Origin: CAYLZW01 sp964388085 | Lineage (GTDB): Bacteria; Myxococcota; UBA727; CAYLZW01 | DNA: 59,969 nucleotides | NCBI GenBank assembly: GCA_964388085.1 | Contig: CAYLZW010000007.1 | Location: 1 to 59,969, forward strand | Direction: 5' to 3' | Part shown: in pieces, positions 49,847 through 58,222 of the stretch | Position numbering within the stretch: the first letter of the stretch is position 1 | Layout: every line of letters starts with the position of its first letter | The notes under the pieces: model-generated | Databases searched by the model: none | Seen by the model: the letters and a program-made list of their open reading frames with translations, nothing else | Told to the model about the DNA's origin: nothing | Made by a program: the position numbers and the translations under genes

Positions 49847-50651
49847 CGGCGCCTCCGGTGAGCGCCGAAGCGAGCCGCTCCTGGACAGCAGTAAGCGTCG
49901 AGGCGAACTCCTTCACCCGCTGCTCGAACGAGGCGAGTTGCTGCGTGACCGCCGGCTCGTCGTGCATGATCAGCCGCACGAGCTCACCGACACGCTTCTC
50001 GCGAGCGCCCCGCTCGTCGTTGCGCCACGACCGCAGCGACACGCCGGCCGCCTGCTCAAATGCATTGATCGTCTGGTAGAGCTTGTCCTGGCGCGCCCTA
50101 AGCTCGTCGATGGTGCGGTCTTTCGCCTTCAGGGCGTACGCAGCCGCCTGCTGACCGCGCTCGACGCCATCATCGCGGGCACGCTCACAGGCCGCGGCGA
50201 GCTCGTCCTCACCGAGCTCGTGCTGCTCGAGCCGGCGCAGGAGAGCAGCAAGGAACGGGCGGGTCACGGCGTCCGGTTTCAGCGCCGGGGCCTTGCGCTC
50301 GCACTGCACCGATCGGCCGTCGACGACGAGCAGCCCCCACGTCTCCGGTAGCTCGTCCTTCTGCACGACGCCGGGCGGCGCGACGACCCACCAGCGGTCG
50401 CAGAAGCGATAGATGGCCTCTGCCTTCCTCGGGTCCTTCTTCTCGCGCAGCCAGTCGCTGCGGAAGCGCTTGATCTCGACGCCCTCGAGCAAGAGGCCGC
50501 GCGAGCGCCACAGGGTCATCACGACGGCGTCGGCGTAGCGCCGCGCACCGCCGGTCTCGTTCCCGACCTGCGGCAGGATGGCCGCCTCGCCCTTCGGCCA
50601 GCGGGCACGGAGCGCGACAAGGATCTCGGCCTCGGTGAGGGGCGCGCTCAT
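49839..50651 (-). CDS. PD-(D/E)XK nuclease-like protein, first gene of early operon
   Basis: A 270-residue protein. The N-terminal 150 residues have the PD-(D/E)XK pattern: Asp41 (ARRYADAVVMTLW), Glu59-Ile-Lys61 (LLEGVEIKRFRSDW), then WWVVAPPGVV and WGLLVVDGRSV strands. The C-terminal half is a coiled coil (KDRTIDELRARQDKLYQTIN; FEQRVKEFASTLTAVQERL). It may be an exonuclease, recombination protein or anti-defence nuclease. It is the first gene of the leftward early operon, preceded by a long inverted repeat. Confidence 0.7.
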   Translation of the reverse strand: MSAPLTEAEILVALRARWPKGEAAILPQVGNETGGARRYADAVVMTLWRSRGLLLEGVEIKRFRSDWLREKKDPRKAEAIYRFCDRWWVVAPPGVVQKDELPETWGLLVVDGRSVQCERKAPALKPDAVTRPFLAALLRRLEQHELGEDELAAACERARDDGVERGQQAAAYALKAKDRTIDELRARQDKLYQTINAFEQAAGVSLRSWRNDERGAREKRVGELVRLIMHDEPAVTQQLASFEQRVKEFASTLTAVQERLASALTGGADG

Positions 50652-51078
50652 GACGCCCTCGCCCAGCCGTCCCGAGGTCGGCTAGCTCGTCGACGGCGAC
50701 GGCTGGGCGGGTGGGACGGTGCCGGGGCTTTCACCCAGCGCACGCCATGACGGCCTCCTGCGAGCTCGAGGGCTGCGTCGGTATCAGTGCCTTCTCTCGT
50801 GTTGCCCGCGTATCGAGCCCCGCGGGTGGGGTTGGTAGATGGCCCGGGAGTCCAACCCGGCCGGCCGTCGAGGCGGATGTCGAAAACGCTCCGCCGACCG
50901 TGTGCAACGCCATCCAAAGCAAAACGAAACGGTGGCCGCCTGGTGGCCGTCTGGGCCGGCGAAGGTGGGCGATCGGGGGCGAACCGGCACCCGTGAGCCT
51001 TCAGCGGCTGTCGTCGAGAAATGTCATCAGCAGCGACGAGCGGCGAAGCTGTAGCAAGCGGGGCCAATACCCCTGAGG
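50652..51078. other. Noncoding right-end region (attP arm and early leader)
   Basis: 427 bases without a supportable gene. They contain the inverted repeat at 50660-50709, the 17-base sequence GGTGGCCGCCTGGTGGC at 50931-50947 that recurs at 13939-13955, and the approach to attR. The early leftward promoter should lie here, but I see no convincing -35/-10 pair. Confidence 0.6.
50660..50709 (-). promoter_or_regulatory. 12-bp inverted repeat before the early operon
   Basis: CGCCCAGCCGTC (50660-50671) and GACGGCTGGGCG (50698-50709) are exact reverse complements separated by 26 bases. On the minus strand the structure ends nine bases before ATG 50651, close to its GAGGG Shine-Dalgarno. It could be an mRNA hairpin or a regulator-binding site. 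Confidence 0.6.
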
Positions 51079-51127
51079 AGCTTCCCAAGCTGAGGGTCGC
51101 CGGTTCGAACCCGGTCGCCCGCTCCAT
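51079..51127 (+). repeat. attR: attR core (49 bp)
   Basis: Identical to 13825-13873. This copy is the displaced 3' half of the original host tRNA-Gly, without a 5' half, and so is not a functional tRNA. Confidence 0.95.
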
Positions 51128-51143
51128 GTAGGCCTCAAGACAC

Positions 51144-51175
51144 GACCCCCGAGCGATCGGGGGTCTTGCTTTGCC
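51144..51175 (+). terminator. Original host terminator of tRNA-Gly
   Basis: GACCCCCGA/TCGGGGGTC inverted repeat (51144-51165) followed by TTGCTTTG. It lies 17 bases beyond attR, where the tRNA-Gly transcript ended before phage integration. Confidence 0.7.
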
Positions 51176-51270
51176 GGCTCCTGACCCGTCACAAGCGGAA
51201 GAGCGCCGTCCCGAGCCCATGTGCGCCGCGTCATCGGTGATCTCCCTCGCGCCGAATACCCTGCCGGTGG

Positions 51271-52206
51271 ATGCGGCCGTTTCGATTCACTTCCTATGAC
51301 AGCACGCTAGAGCGCGCCGGCGTCGTCGTCGCGGTCGCGTATCTGTCGTTGCTCGCACATCTCGTGGTCGTCATCGCCGGCCTGTTCGTCATTCCGCTCC
51401 TGCTCTCGCTGCTCGACCTCGTACGGCCGCAGGTCGTCTTTACGCCGCCCGAGAAGAACGAGCCGGTCGCGCTGTCCATCGTCGAGATACCGCCACCGCC
51501 GCCGCCGCCGCCGCCCGTCGTCGAGGAAGAGCTTGCCCTGGTGCCCTCCCCGAAGGTGCGCTCCGCCCGACGGAACAAGGGTCGCGCGGCGGCGGATGCC
51601 CGCATCCTTACGCAGAAGGCGGGCATCCTCTCCGCGCTACAGGGGAGCGGAGAGAGCCGCGCGTTCGCCAGCCTGCTCGGCAGCTCGGACTTTCAGGCCC
51701 TCGACGACGACGCTTTCGGTGGGCTCCTCGGCGGCGTCTCGGGCGGTGTCGAAGCAGGCGCGCTCGGCGGCTTCGGCACCCGGGGGAGCGGCATGGGCGG
51801 CGGCGGCACGGGCGAGGGCAGCATCGGTCTCGGCTCCATCGGCACGATCGGTCACGGCTCCGGCACCGGCACGGGGTCGGGCTATGGCAGCGGCTCCGGC
51901 CGGATGAGCAGCAGGCGCGTGAAGGTCAGCGACGTGCGTGTGCTCGCGGGTGAGCTCGACGAGAAGCTCGCGCGGCGGGTGCTCCAGCGGGAGCGCTATC
52001 GGCTGCAGCCATGCGTGACACAGTCGGTCGCCGCGACGCTCACGGTCACGCTCGACGTCGATCCCGAGGGGGCCGTGTCGACGGTGTCCAGCGCCGACGG
52101 GGAGGCGGAGGCGCGTACCTGCGTCGCCGCCCGGCTCAAGCACACGCGCTTTCCCTCGGGGGCGGGCGTGCGCCGCGTCGAGCTACGGGTTCATCTGCGT
52201 CCCTGA
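51271..52206 (+). CDS. TonB-like AgmX/PglI C-terminal domain protein
   Basis: A 311-residue membrane-anchored protein. One transmembrane helix near residues 18-50 (VVVAVAYLSLLAHLVVVIAGLF), a Pro-rich spacer (IPPPPPPPPPVVEEE), a Gly/Ser-rich flexible region (TRGSGMGGGGTGEGS), and a TonB/AgmX-like C-terminal domain (QRERYRLQPCVTQSVAATLTVTLDVDPEG ... VELRVHLRP). Proteins of this type in myxobacteria take part in gliding or envelope energy transduction. The specific function here is not shown. Confidence 0.75.
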   Translation: MRPFRFTSYDSTLERAGVVVAVAYLSLLAHLVVVIAGLFVIPLLLSLLDLVRPQVVFTPPEKNEPVALSIVEIPPPPPPPPPVVEEELALVPSPKVRSARRNKGRAAADARILTQKAGILSALQGSGESRAFASLLGSSDFQALDDDAFGGLLGGVSGGVEAGALGGFGTRGSGMGGGGTGEGSIGLGSIGTIGHGSGTGTGSGYGSGSGRMSSRRVKVSDVRVLAGELDEKLARRVLQRERYRLQPCVTQSVAATLTVTLDVDPEGAVSTVSSADGEAEARTCVAARLKHTRFPSGAGVRRVELRVHLRP

Positions 52207-52391
52207 GCGATGCGCGCCCCGGCCGCGTCGCACGCATGCCCCATGCGTGGCAGATGCTCTCGCTGCGGCGTCGTGGTGCGCCCGAGCGTCGTCGTCGTGG
52301 ATGGCATCCCTGATGCTGAGCAAGCGGGAGCACACCCGAGCGCGCTCGCGGCGCTCGTGGTGTCCCAACTCATGCAAAGGGGAGAATCCAG

Positions 52392-53150
52392 ATGAGACGC
52401 CTTTTCGGAACCGCGTTGGGGCTGAGCGTTGGCCTCGTGTTCGTCGCGGGTTGTGAGCGCACCGCGCAAGAGACGGAAGAGGTCGGCGCGGAGACGCGAG
52501 ACCTCGGCGAGGAGAGCGCCGGCGAGATGCAGGCGCCCGCCTCCGACCAGGAGACACAGCCCGCCGAGGAGCAAGCGCCCGAGGGCGCGGAGATCGTCGT
52601 CGAGCAGCCCGCGCCGGACATCCAGGTGACGCAGCCGCCGCCGGAGATCCAGGTGCAGCAGGAAGAGCCCACTGTGCGCGTCGAGCAGTCCGAGCCCGAG
52701 GTGACCGTGCAGCAGGAAGAGGCGCCCAGCGTCGAGATGGAGCGCACGGGTGAGCCGGAGGTGACGGTCCAGGAGGAGCAGGCGCCCGAGGGCGCGTCGC
52801 AGGGACAGCAGCAGCCGCAACAGGGCCAGCAGCAGCAACAGCAGCAACAACAGCAGCAGGTGGAGCAGCAGAAGAGCCAGATCCGGCAGCAGGTCGACCA
52901 GCTCGACCAGCAGCGCAGCCAGCTCTCAGAGCAGCTGAGCCAGCTCCCCGCGCAGCAGCGGGAGCAGTGGCAGCAGACGCTGTCGCAGCACGAGCAGAGC
53001 ATTCAGCGCGTCCAGCAGGCGCTCGAACAGGCCGAGGGGCCCGGGGCGCAGCAGCAGCTCCAGCAGGCGCAGCAGCAGATCAGCCAGATCCAGCAGCAGC
53101 TCCAGTCGCTGCAGCAGCAGATGGGCAGCGCGCAGGGCGGCGGGCAGTAA
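52392..53150 (+). CDS. Gln-rich secreted lipoprotein
   Basis: A 252-residue protein with lipoprotein signal (RLFGTALGLSVGLVFVAGC, Cys 21). The next 110 residues are Glu/Pro-rich with repeated beta motifs (EPTVRVEQSEPEVTVQQEE). The last 120 are a Gln-rich coiled coil (QIRQQVDQLDQQRSQLSEQL). Good SD (AGGGGAG-like) before ATG 52392. No known family. The 185 bases before it have no gene. Confidence 0.7.
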   Translation: MRRLFGTALGLSVGLVFVAGCERTAQETEEVGAETRDLGEESAGEMQAPASDQETQPAEEQAPEGAEIVVEQPAPDIQVTQPPPEIQVQQEEPTVRVEQSEPEVTVQQEEAPSVEMERTGEPEVTVQEEQAPEGASQGQQQPQQGQQQQQQQQQQQVEQQKSQIRQQVDQLDQQRSQLSEQLSQLPAQQREQWQQTLSQHEQSIQRVQQALEQAEGPGAQQQLQQAQQQISQIQQQLQSLQQQMGSAQGGGQ

Positions 53151-53154
53151 CCGC

Positions 53155-53967
53155 TCAGCGACCGCAGAGGTCATCGTAGAGGGGGACGGCGAAGGGCCCG
53201 TCCGCGCGCTCCGCGAGAGAGCGGTCGCGCGTGGACGGGCCGTCGTCGTCGCTGTGGGCGAGCAGGAGATCGGCGTTGCTGCTCACGTCCGCCCGCGCCA
53301 CCTCACGGCTGGCGGCGCGCTCGGCGCGCATGTGCGCGCGATAGTAGCGGTGAAAGGCTCGCGCGAGCCGCTCGTCCTCGTCAGCGTCGCTCACGCCGCT
53401 GCGATCGTGGATCCAGTGCGCCAGCTCGTGCGGCAGATGGAACCCGCCGCCCTCCTCGAGCGCGCGCTCGGTGATGAACACCTGCGCGCGGCCGACGTAA
53501 TAGCGCCCGAGGATGTTTCCGACGCTGCCCGCCCGCGGGAACGCCGCGCGATCGTTGATCTCGTCGTAGCGGATGACGTGAAGCGTCGGGGCCACGAGCG
53601 CGCTCGGGTCGAAAGGCACCCCGCACGACGCCGCGAAGCGCGGGTAGAGCGCCTTCACCTCGTCGAGCTGACGGGCCAGGCGTGAGAGCTGCGCCTCTTC
53701 GAGGGGCACGGTCGAGCACACGGGCGCCGCGTCGTCCCCGGTGCGATAGCGGTGGCTGCACCAGCGATCGCCGTCCTGACGGGCGGTCACTCCGTCCCCG
53801 GAGCACGAGCCGACGGCCGCGACGACGAGGACGAGCGGCAGCACACGACGCGCGCGCGCCGCTGCGATCGCGCTCGCTCGGAGTCGGAGGAAGGAAGGCA
53901 GTCGCAAATTTGGGCAGCTCTCGAGGACGGTCTCGACAGCAGAGAATGCCTCGCGCGCGCGCGACAT
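53155..53967 (-). CDS. HExxH metallopeptidase-like lipoprotein
   Basis: A 270-residue protein. A hydrophobic segment with a lipobox-like VLVVAAVGSC near residues 44-57 suggests export; residues before it look unlike a normal signal, so the true start may be internal (GTG for Val43). The zinc-site motif is LPHELAHW (HExxH), about 25 residues after YYVGRAQVFITERAL, with a possible third ligand in DEDERLARAFHRYYRAH. It could be a surface zinc peptidase. It converges on the Gln-rich lipoprotein gene with four bases between. Confidence 0.65.
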   Translation of the reverse strand: MSRAREAFSAVETVLESCPNLRLPSFLRLRASAIAAARARRVLPLVLVVAAVGSCSGDGVTARQDGDRWCSHRYRTGDDAAPVCSTVPLEEAQLSRLARQLDEVKALYPRFAASCGVPFDPSALVAPTLHVIRYDEINDRAAFPRAGSVGNILGRYYVGRAQVFITERALEEGGGFHLPHELAHWIHDRSGVSDADEDERLARAFHRYYRAHMRAERAASREVARADVSSNADLLLAHSDDDGPSTRDRSLAERADGPFAVPLYDDLCGR

Positions 53968-54006
53968 TCCTGATGCGGAGGCCCCGGTTCGCTCGTGTCA
54001 GCGACG

Positions 54007-55098
54007 TCAGGTGCCGAGCCGCCGCGGCGCGAAGCCTTCGGGCGGCGCCCTTCCGTCGACGATCTCCTCGCGGAGCAGCTCGGCCGCCGCCGTCGCCAGC
54101 GTCATGCCGTGACCGCCGAGCCCGGCGAGCCAGGCGAGGCCCGGGACGCGAAGGTCGCGGCCGATGACGAGGTTCCGGTCGGGAGCGAACGTCCGCAAAC
54201 AAGCCCAGGCACGACGGACGGTGACGTCGCCGAGCGCCGGCGCCAGCTCGGCGAGCTTGTGGCCGAGGAGCTCGAGCGCCTCGGGATCCGTCGGCGGGAT
54301 GCAGGGCTCGAACGGCTGCTCGTCGCCCGGGGACGCCAGCGCGCCTCTTCCCTCGCGCCGGAAGTACACGTCCTCGACGATGCGCCACACGATCGGCCCG
54401 CTCAGCTCGCGTACGGCGCTGCCCTCGAGGAGCGCCAGGTGCCGTCGCAGCGGGACCAGCGGCAGCGCGGCGCCCACCTCGGCGCCGAGCTCCGCCGCCC
54501 AGGCGCCGGCGGCGATGACGACGAGCTCCGCCTCGACATGAGCGCCGCTCTCGAGCTCGACGCCGGCGACGCGGCCGTCCGCGAGGAGGACGCGGCGTAC
54601 GGGCGACTGCAGCGAGAGCTCGGCGCCTTGGAGACGCGCCGCGCGGGACAGCGCCTCCGTGACGACGTGCAGATCGATGATGCCGTCGTCGGGAGAGTAC
54701 AGCCCGTAAGCCGCGTCGCCCGATCGCAGCGAGGGCTCGAGCCGCAGGATCTCGGGCTGCTCCACCCGCCGGACGCGGAGCTGCGCGCGCCGGGCGCTGT
54801 CCTCGAGCGCGTCGATGGGGGCCGCCCGCGGCGCGACATACAGCGCACCGGTGACGTCGAGCCAATCGCTCGTCGCCGTCACCTCGTCGAGCAGCTGGCG
54901 GCTCCTCCGCGCGAGCCGCGCCAGCTCGACGACCGGCTCGGCGTGGCGAAAGATCGCGGCGTTCCGTCCCGAGGAGTGCGTGCAGGGCAGCGCCTCGCGC
55001 TCGAGCACGCGGACCTTCTTGCCGGCGCGCGCGAGCTGCCAGGCCGCCGCCAGTCCGGCGACGCCACCGCCGATCACGAGCGCGTCGTAGCGGGTCAC
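54007..55098 (-). CDS. FAD-dependent DAO-family oxidoreductase
   Basis: A 363-residue flavoenzyme of the glycine/D-amino-acid oxidase family. FAD-binding GxGxxG: YDALVIGGGVAGLAAAWQLARAGKKVRVLER at the start. RNAAIFRHAEP and SPDDGIIDLHVVTEAL are typical of the substrate region, and GLAWLAGLGGHGMTLATAAAELL is the C-terminal FAD motif. Substrate unknown (secondary amine or D-amino acid). GTG at 55098 places the Rossmann motif at residue 4. The upstream frame lacks protein character. Confidence 0.85.
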   Translation of the reverse strand: MTRYDALVIGGGVAGLAAAWQLARAGKKVRVLEREALPCTHSSGRNAAIFRHAEPVVELARLARRSRQLLDEVTATSDWLDVTGALYVAPRAAPIDALEDSARRAQLRVRRVEQPEILRLEPSLRSGDAAYGLYSPDDGIIDLHVVTEALSRAARLQGAELSLQSPVRRVLLADGRVAGVELESGAHVEAELVVIAAGAWAAELGAEVGAALPLVPLRRHLALLEGSAVRELSGPIVWRIVEDVYFRREGRGALASPGDEQPFEPCIPPTDPEALELLGHKLAELAPALGDVTVRRAWACLRTFAPDRNLVIGRDLRVPGLAWLAGLGGHGMTLATAAAELLREEIVDGRAPPEGFAPRRLGT

Positions 55099-55216
55099 GC
55101 CACCGCCATACACCCCGGGAGCCGCTCCGACGAGCATCGCCCCTCCCCTAGAGGTGCACCGCCCCGGTGGCCTTCTCCTGACGCCAAGGCTACAGCTAGA
55201 CCCTGTCGGCCCCTTC

Positions 55217-56248
55217 ATGCACGAGCCCATCCCCGAGCCCCTGGTGCAGTTAGGCACAACGCCCGCGCGCACACGAGCGCGCCCGGTCGGCCGTCTGTCG
55301 TCTTACAGCTTGCGCGTCAGCCTGCTCGAGCAGTGTCAGCTTCGCTGCGGCTACTGCATGCCGGGCGCGGTGAACCCGTACACCGACAAGTCGCGCTGGC
55401 TGACGCCGAGCGACTACGAGCGGCTGGCCGCGATCTTCGCGCAGCGCGGGGTGGACAAGGTGCGCTTCACCGGCGGCGAGCCGCTGCTGCGCGATGACGT
55501 CGCCGACGTGGTGCGGGCGTTCCGGCGCGGGCTCCCGGGCGCCGACCTCGCGCTCACGACGAACGGCCAGCGCCTCGACCGGCACCTCGGCGCGTTGCGG
55601 GACGCGGGCCTGCACCGCCTGACCGTGCACGTCGACACCTTGCGGGCCGATCGCTACCCGCGGCTCATGGGTCCCGGCCGCCCCGACGACGTCCTCGCGT
55701 TGGTCGTCGCGGCCGCGCGGGCCTTCGCAGAGGTGAAGCTCAACGTCGTGGTGCAGCGCGGCCTCAACGACGACGAGCTGCTCGACTTCCTGGCGCTCTC
55801 GACACGCATCGGCGTGCAGGTGCGCTTCATCGAGCTCATGGACACCGGCAGCGCGCCCGCGCACGTCCAGCGCACGTTCCTGAGCGGGCGCGACATCGTC
55901 GAGCGCATCGGCGCCGAGCGCCCCGTGTCCGCCATCGCTCGTCGTCGGCCGAGCGATCCCGCGTCGCTGTATCGCTGCGCCGACGACGGCACCGTGTTCG
56001 GCCTCATCGCGTCCGACACGCAGCCGTTCTGCGAGCACTGCGATCGCCTGCGCCTCACGGCGGACGGACGCCTGCGAGGCTGCCTCTACGAGCCCGGCGG
56101 CGCCCCCCTCGGGGTCGCGCTGCGCGACGGGCTCGACGACGCTCGGCTGCTCGCCGTCGTGGACGCCGGGTTGCTCGACAAGCGCTCGTGGCACCCGAGC
56201 CAGGCGGTGACCCGGCCCGCCTTCTCCATGGCCGACGTCGGCGGCTGA
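55217..56248 (+). CDS. moaA: GTP 3',8-cyclase MoaA
   Basis: A 343-residue radical SAM enzyme for molybdopterin: converts GTP to 3',8-cyclo-7,8-dihydro-GTP. N-terminal [4Fe-4S] site in LLEQCQLRCGYCMPG (CxxxCxxC), SAM-binding VRFTGGEPLLR, C-terminal second cluster CEHCDRLRLTADGRLRGC, and the C-terminal GG that inserts into the active site. ATG 55217 is chosen; an ATG at 55154 would add 21 residues without family resemblance. Other moa genes are not in this window. Confidence 0.92.
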   Translation: MHEPIPEPLVQLGTTPARTRARPVGRLSSYSLRVSLLEQCQLRCGYCMPGAVNPYTDKSRWLTPSDYERLAAIFAQRGVDKVRFTGGEPLLRDDVADVVRAFRRGLPGADLALTTNGQRLDRHLGALRDAGLHRLTVHVDTLRADRYPRLMGPGRPDDVLALVVAAARAFAEVKLNVVVQRGLNDDELLDFLALSTRIGVQVRFIELMDTGSAPAHVQRTFLSGRDIVERIGAERPVSAIARRRPSDPASLYRCADDGTVFGLIASDTQPFCEHCDRLRLTADGRLRGCLYEPGGAPLGVALRDGLDDARLLAVVDAGLLDKRSWHPSQAVTRPAFSMADVGG

Positions 56249-56263
56249 TCGCGGGGGCTCGGC

Positions 56264-57454
56264 ATGGAGAGCACGCGCGTCGTCTTCCACATCGACATGG
56301 ACGCGTTCTTCGCCTCCGTCGAGCAACGCGAGCGCCCGGAGCTGCGCGGCCAGCCCGTCATCGTCGGCGGCACCGGCAACCGCGGCGTGGTGTCGACGTG
56401 CAGCTACGAGGCGCGGCCCTTCGGCGTGCACAGCGCCATGCCGACCTATCGCGCGCGGCAGCTCTGCCCGCAGGGCATCTTCATCCCGCCGCGCGGCTCG
56501 CTCTACGCGGCGGTCTCCCGGCAGCTCATGGCCATCCTCGGCGACTTCTCCCCCGACGTGGAGCCGCTGTCCCTCGACGAGGCCTTCCTCGACATGAGCG
56601 GCACCGAGAAGCTGTTTGGGCCCCCCGAGGTCGCCGCGCGCAAGCTGCTCGATCGCATCGAACGAGAGCTCTCGCTCACGGCGTCCGTGGGCGTGTCGGC
56701 GACGAAGTACGTCGCCAAGGTGGCCTCGGACATGAACAAGCCGCGCGGGCTCACCCTCGTGCCGTCCGGCACCGAGAAGGAGTTTCTCGCGCCCCTGCCC
56801 ATCGAGCGCCTCTGGGGCGTAGGGCCGAAATCGGCCCCGAAGCTCCACGCCCTCGGGCTGACCCGGATCGGTGACGTCGCGCGTTGGCCGGCGGAGGACC
56901 TCGAGCGCCGCTTCGGCAGCTTCGGCTTGCACGTGTGGCGCCTGGCCAACGGCATCGACGAGCGCCACGTCGAGCGCGATCGCGAGGACAAGAGCATCGG
57001 CGCCGAGCGCACCTTCGAGCGGAACATCCGCGGCAAGGCGGCCGTGCTCGAGAAGCTCCTGCCGCTCTGTGACGACGTCGCCCAGCGCCTGCGACGTCAC
57101 GGCCTGCGCGCCGGCGGCGTGCGGCTGAAGGTGAAGTACGCGACGTTCAAGTCCGTGACGCGCCAGCTCACCCTGGAGGGCACGGCCTGCGACACGCAGA
57201 CGCTGCGGGCGGCGTTGTCCGAGCTGGCGGACCGCGTCGATCTGAACGCTCCCATTCGTCTGGTGGGCCTCGCCTGCACGCGCCTCGTCGAGGGCGGCGC
57301 GCCGGGGGGGCTGTTCGACGATCCGAGCCGGGGACGTCGCGAGAAGCTCGAGCGCGCGCTCGACGCCGTGCAGCACAAGTTCGGTGACAAGGCCGTGCGC
57401 CGCGCGGACGTCGCCGACGTGGGCGGCGGCATGCCGCGTCGTGGCGACAGCTGA
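56264..57454 (+). CDS. dinB: DNA polymerase IV (Y family)
   Basis: A 396-residue translesion polymerase. Motifs: VFHIDMDAFFASVEQRERP (first catalytic Asp), YEARPFGVHSAMPTYRARQLCP (fingers/steric gate region), and DVEPLSLDEAFLDMSG with the SLDE catalytic pair. The thumb HhH follows (LWGVGPKSAPKLHALGLTRIGDV), then the little-finger domain (SIGAERTFERNI). It ends without a clear beta-clamp-binding motif. Starts 16 bases after moaA; co-transcription is plausible but unrelated in function. Usually under SOS control; no LexA box is identified here. Confidence 0.93.
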   Translation: MESTRVVFHIDMDAFFASVEQRERPELRGQPVIVGGTGNRGVVSTCSYEARPFGVHSAMPTYRARQLCPQGIFIPPRGSLYAAVSRQLMAILGDFSPDVEPLSLDEAFLDMSGTEKLFGPPEVAARKLLDRIERELSLTASVGVSATKYVAKVASDMNKPRGLTLVPSGTEKEFLAPLPIERLWGVGPKSAPKLHALGLTRIGDVARWPAEDLERRFGSFGLHVWRLANGIDERHVERDREDKSIGAERTFERNIRGKAAVLEKLLPLCDDVAQRLRRHGLRAGGVRLKVKYATFKSVTRQLTLEGTACDTQTLRAALSELADRVDLNAPIRLVGLACTRLVEGGAPGGLFDDPSRGRREKLERALDAVQHKFGDKAVRRADVADVGGGMPRRGDS

Positions 57455-57469
57455 GCCGAGGCGCGCGGA

Positions 57470-58222
57470 TCAGCGCTCGAGGCCGCGCAGGATGCGCTGC
57501 GCCGCCCGCGCCGCGCCGAAGCCGTTGTCGATGTTGACGACGCTGACGCCGGCCGAGCAGGCGTTCAGCATCGCGAGCAAAGCGGACAGGCCACCGAAGC
57601 TCGCGCCGTAGCCGACGCTGGTCGGCACCGCGATGACGGGCCGATCGACCAGGCCGCCGACGACGGAGGGCAGGGCGCCGTCCATCCCCGCGACCACGAT
57701 GACGACGTCGGCCGCGCGGACCTCCTCGGCCACCTGCAGCACGCGCGCGATGCCGGCCACGCCCACGTCGTAGAAGCGGGAGACCTCCGCGCCGAAGAAG
57801 CGCGCGCTCACGGCGGCCTCTTCGGCCACGGGCAGGTCGCTCGTGCCCGCGCACAAGAGCGCTACGCGGCCGATCGGCGCCGGAGCCTGTCGCGCCACGA
57901 CGACACAGCGAGCGCGCTCTTCGAGGATCGCGTCCGACGCGAACGCGCGCACGGCCTCGAACGTCCCCGCGGGGGCGCGCGTGACGAGGACGCTCTGGCC
58001 GTCATCGAGCAGCGCGCGCGCGATGGCGGCGATCTCTGGCAGCGTCTTGCCGGCGCCGTAGATCACCTCGGGGGCGCCCTGGCGGCGCTCGCGGTCGGTG
58101 TCGACGCGGGCGAAGCCGAGCTCGACGACGGAGAGGGACGAGAGCTCGCGCTCGGCGTCCGTCGCGCTGAGCTGACCGGAGCGCACGCGCTCGAGCAGGC
58201 CGCGCAGGCGGGAGGAGCTCAC
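57470..58222 (-). CDS. larB: Pyridinium-3,5-biscarboxylate mononucleotide synthase LarB
   Basis: A 250-residue PurE-like enzyme, first step of the nickel-pincer cofactor pathway: carboxylates nicotinic acid adenine dinucleotide. Motifs: ELGFARVDTDRERRQGAPEVIYG (the characteristic N-terminal part), LLCAGTSDLPVAEEAAVSARFFG, AGMDGALPSVVGGLVDRPVIAVPTSVGYG, and NIDNGFGAARAAQRIL. Overlaps larE by four bases (ATGA). LarC, needed for nickel insertion, is not in the window. Confidence 0.92.
   Translation of the reverse strand: MSSSRLRGLLERVRSGQLSATDAERELSSLSVVELGFARVDTDRERRQGAPEVIYGAGKTLPEIAAIARALLDDGQSVLVTRAPAGTFEAVRAFASDAILEERARCVVVARQAPAPIGRVALLCAGTSDLPVAEEAAVSARFFGAEVSRFYDVGVAGIARVLQVAEEVRAADVVIVVAGMDGALPSVVGGLVDRPVIAVPTSVGYGASFGGLSALLAMLNACSAGVSVVNIDNGFGAARAAQRILRGLER

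Larger units (their letters stand above)
13825..51127. mobile_element. Complete-looking siphovirus prophage (about 37.3 kb)
   Basis: The element is bounded by a perfect 49-bp direct repeat of the tRNA-Gly 3' half. It has an integrase next to the left boundary and one recognisable gene for each expected module: excisionase-like protein, repressor, holin, endolysin, tail fibre/hub, tape measure, tail chaperones, tail tube, head-tail joining proteins, HK97 capsid, prohead protease, portal, TerL, TerS, replication initiator with iterons, helicase loader, methylase and nuclease. No structural gene is visibly broken, so it may be inducible. Nearly all genes read leftward. Tail and capsid types indicate a long non-contractile tail. 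Confidence 0.95.

Noticed and set aside
50711..51076. 121-codon plus-strand frame in the right-end noncoding region.
   Set aside because: No ribosome site, runs into attR, composition unlike neighbours; overlaps putative arm sites.
50648..51220. Minus-strand open frame containing GFEPATLSLGSS.
   Set aside because: That string is the translation of the tRNA-Gly remnant, a well-known false gene. The same occurs at 13823-14401.
53155..53967. Considered as anthrax-type or peptidase M48 enzyme.
   Set aside because: Only the HExxH core is evident; the third ligand and family motifs are not clear, so only a general metallopeptidase-like call is kept.
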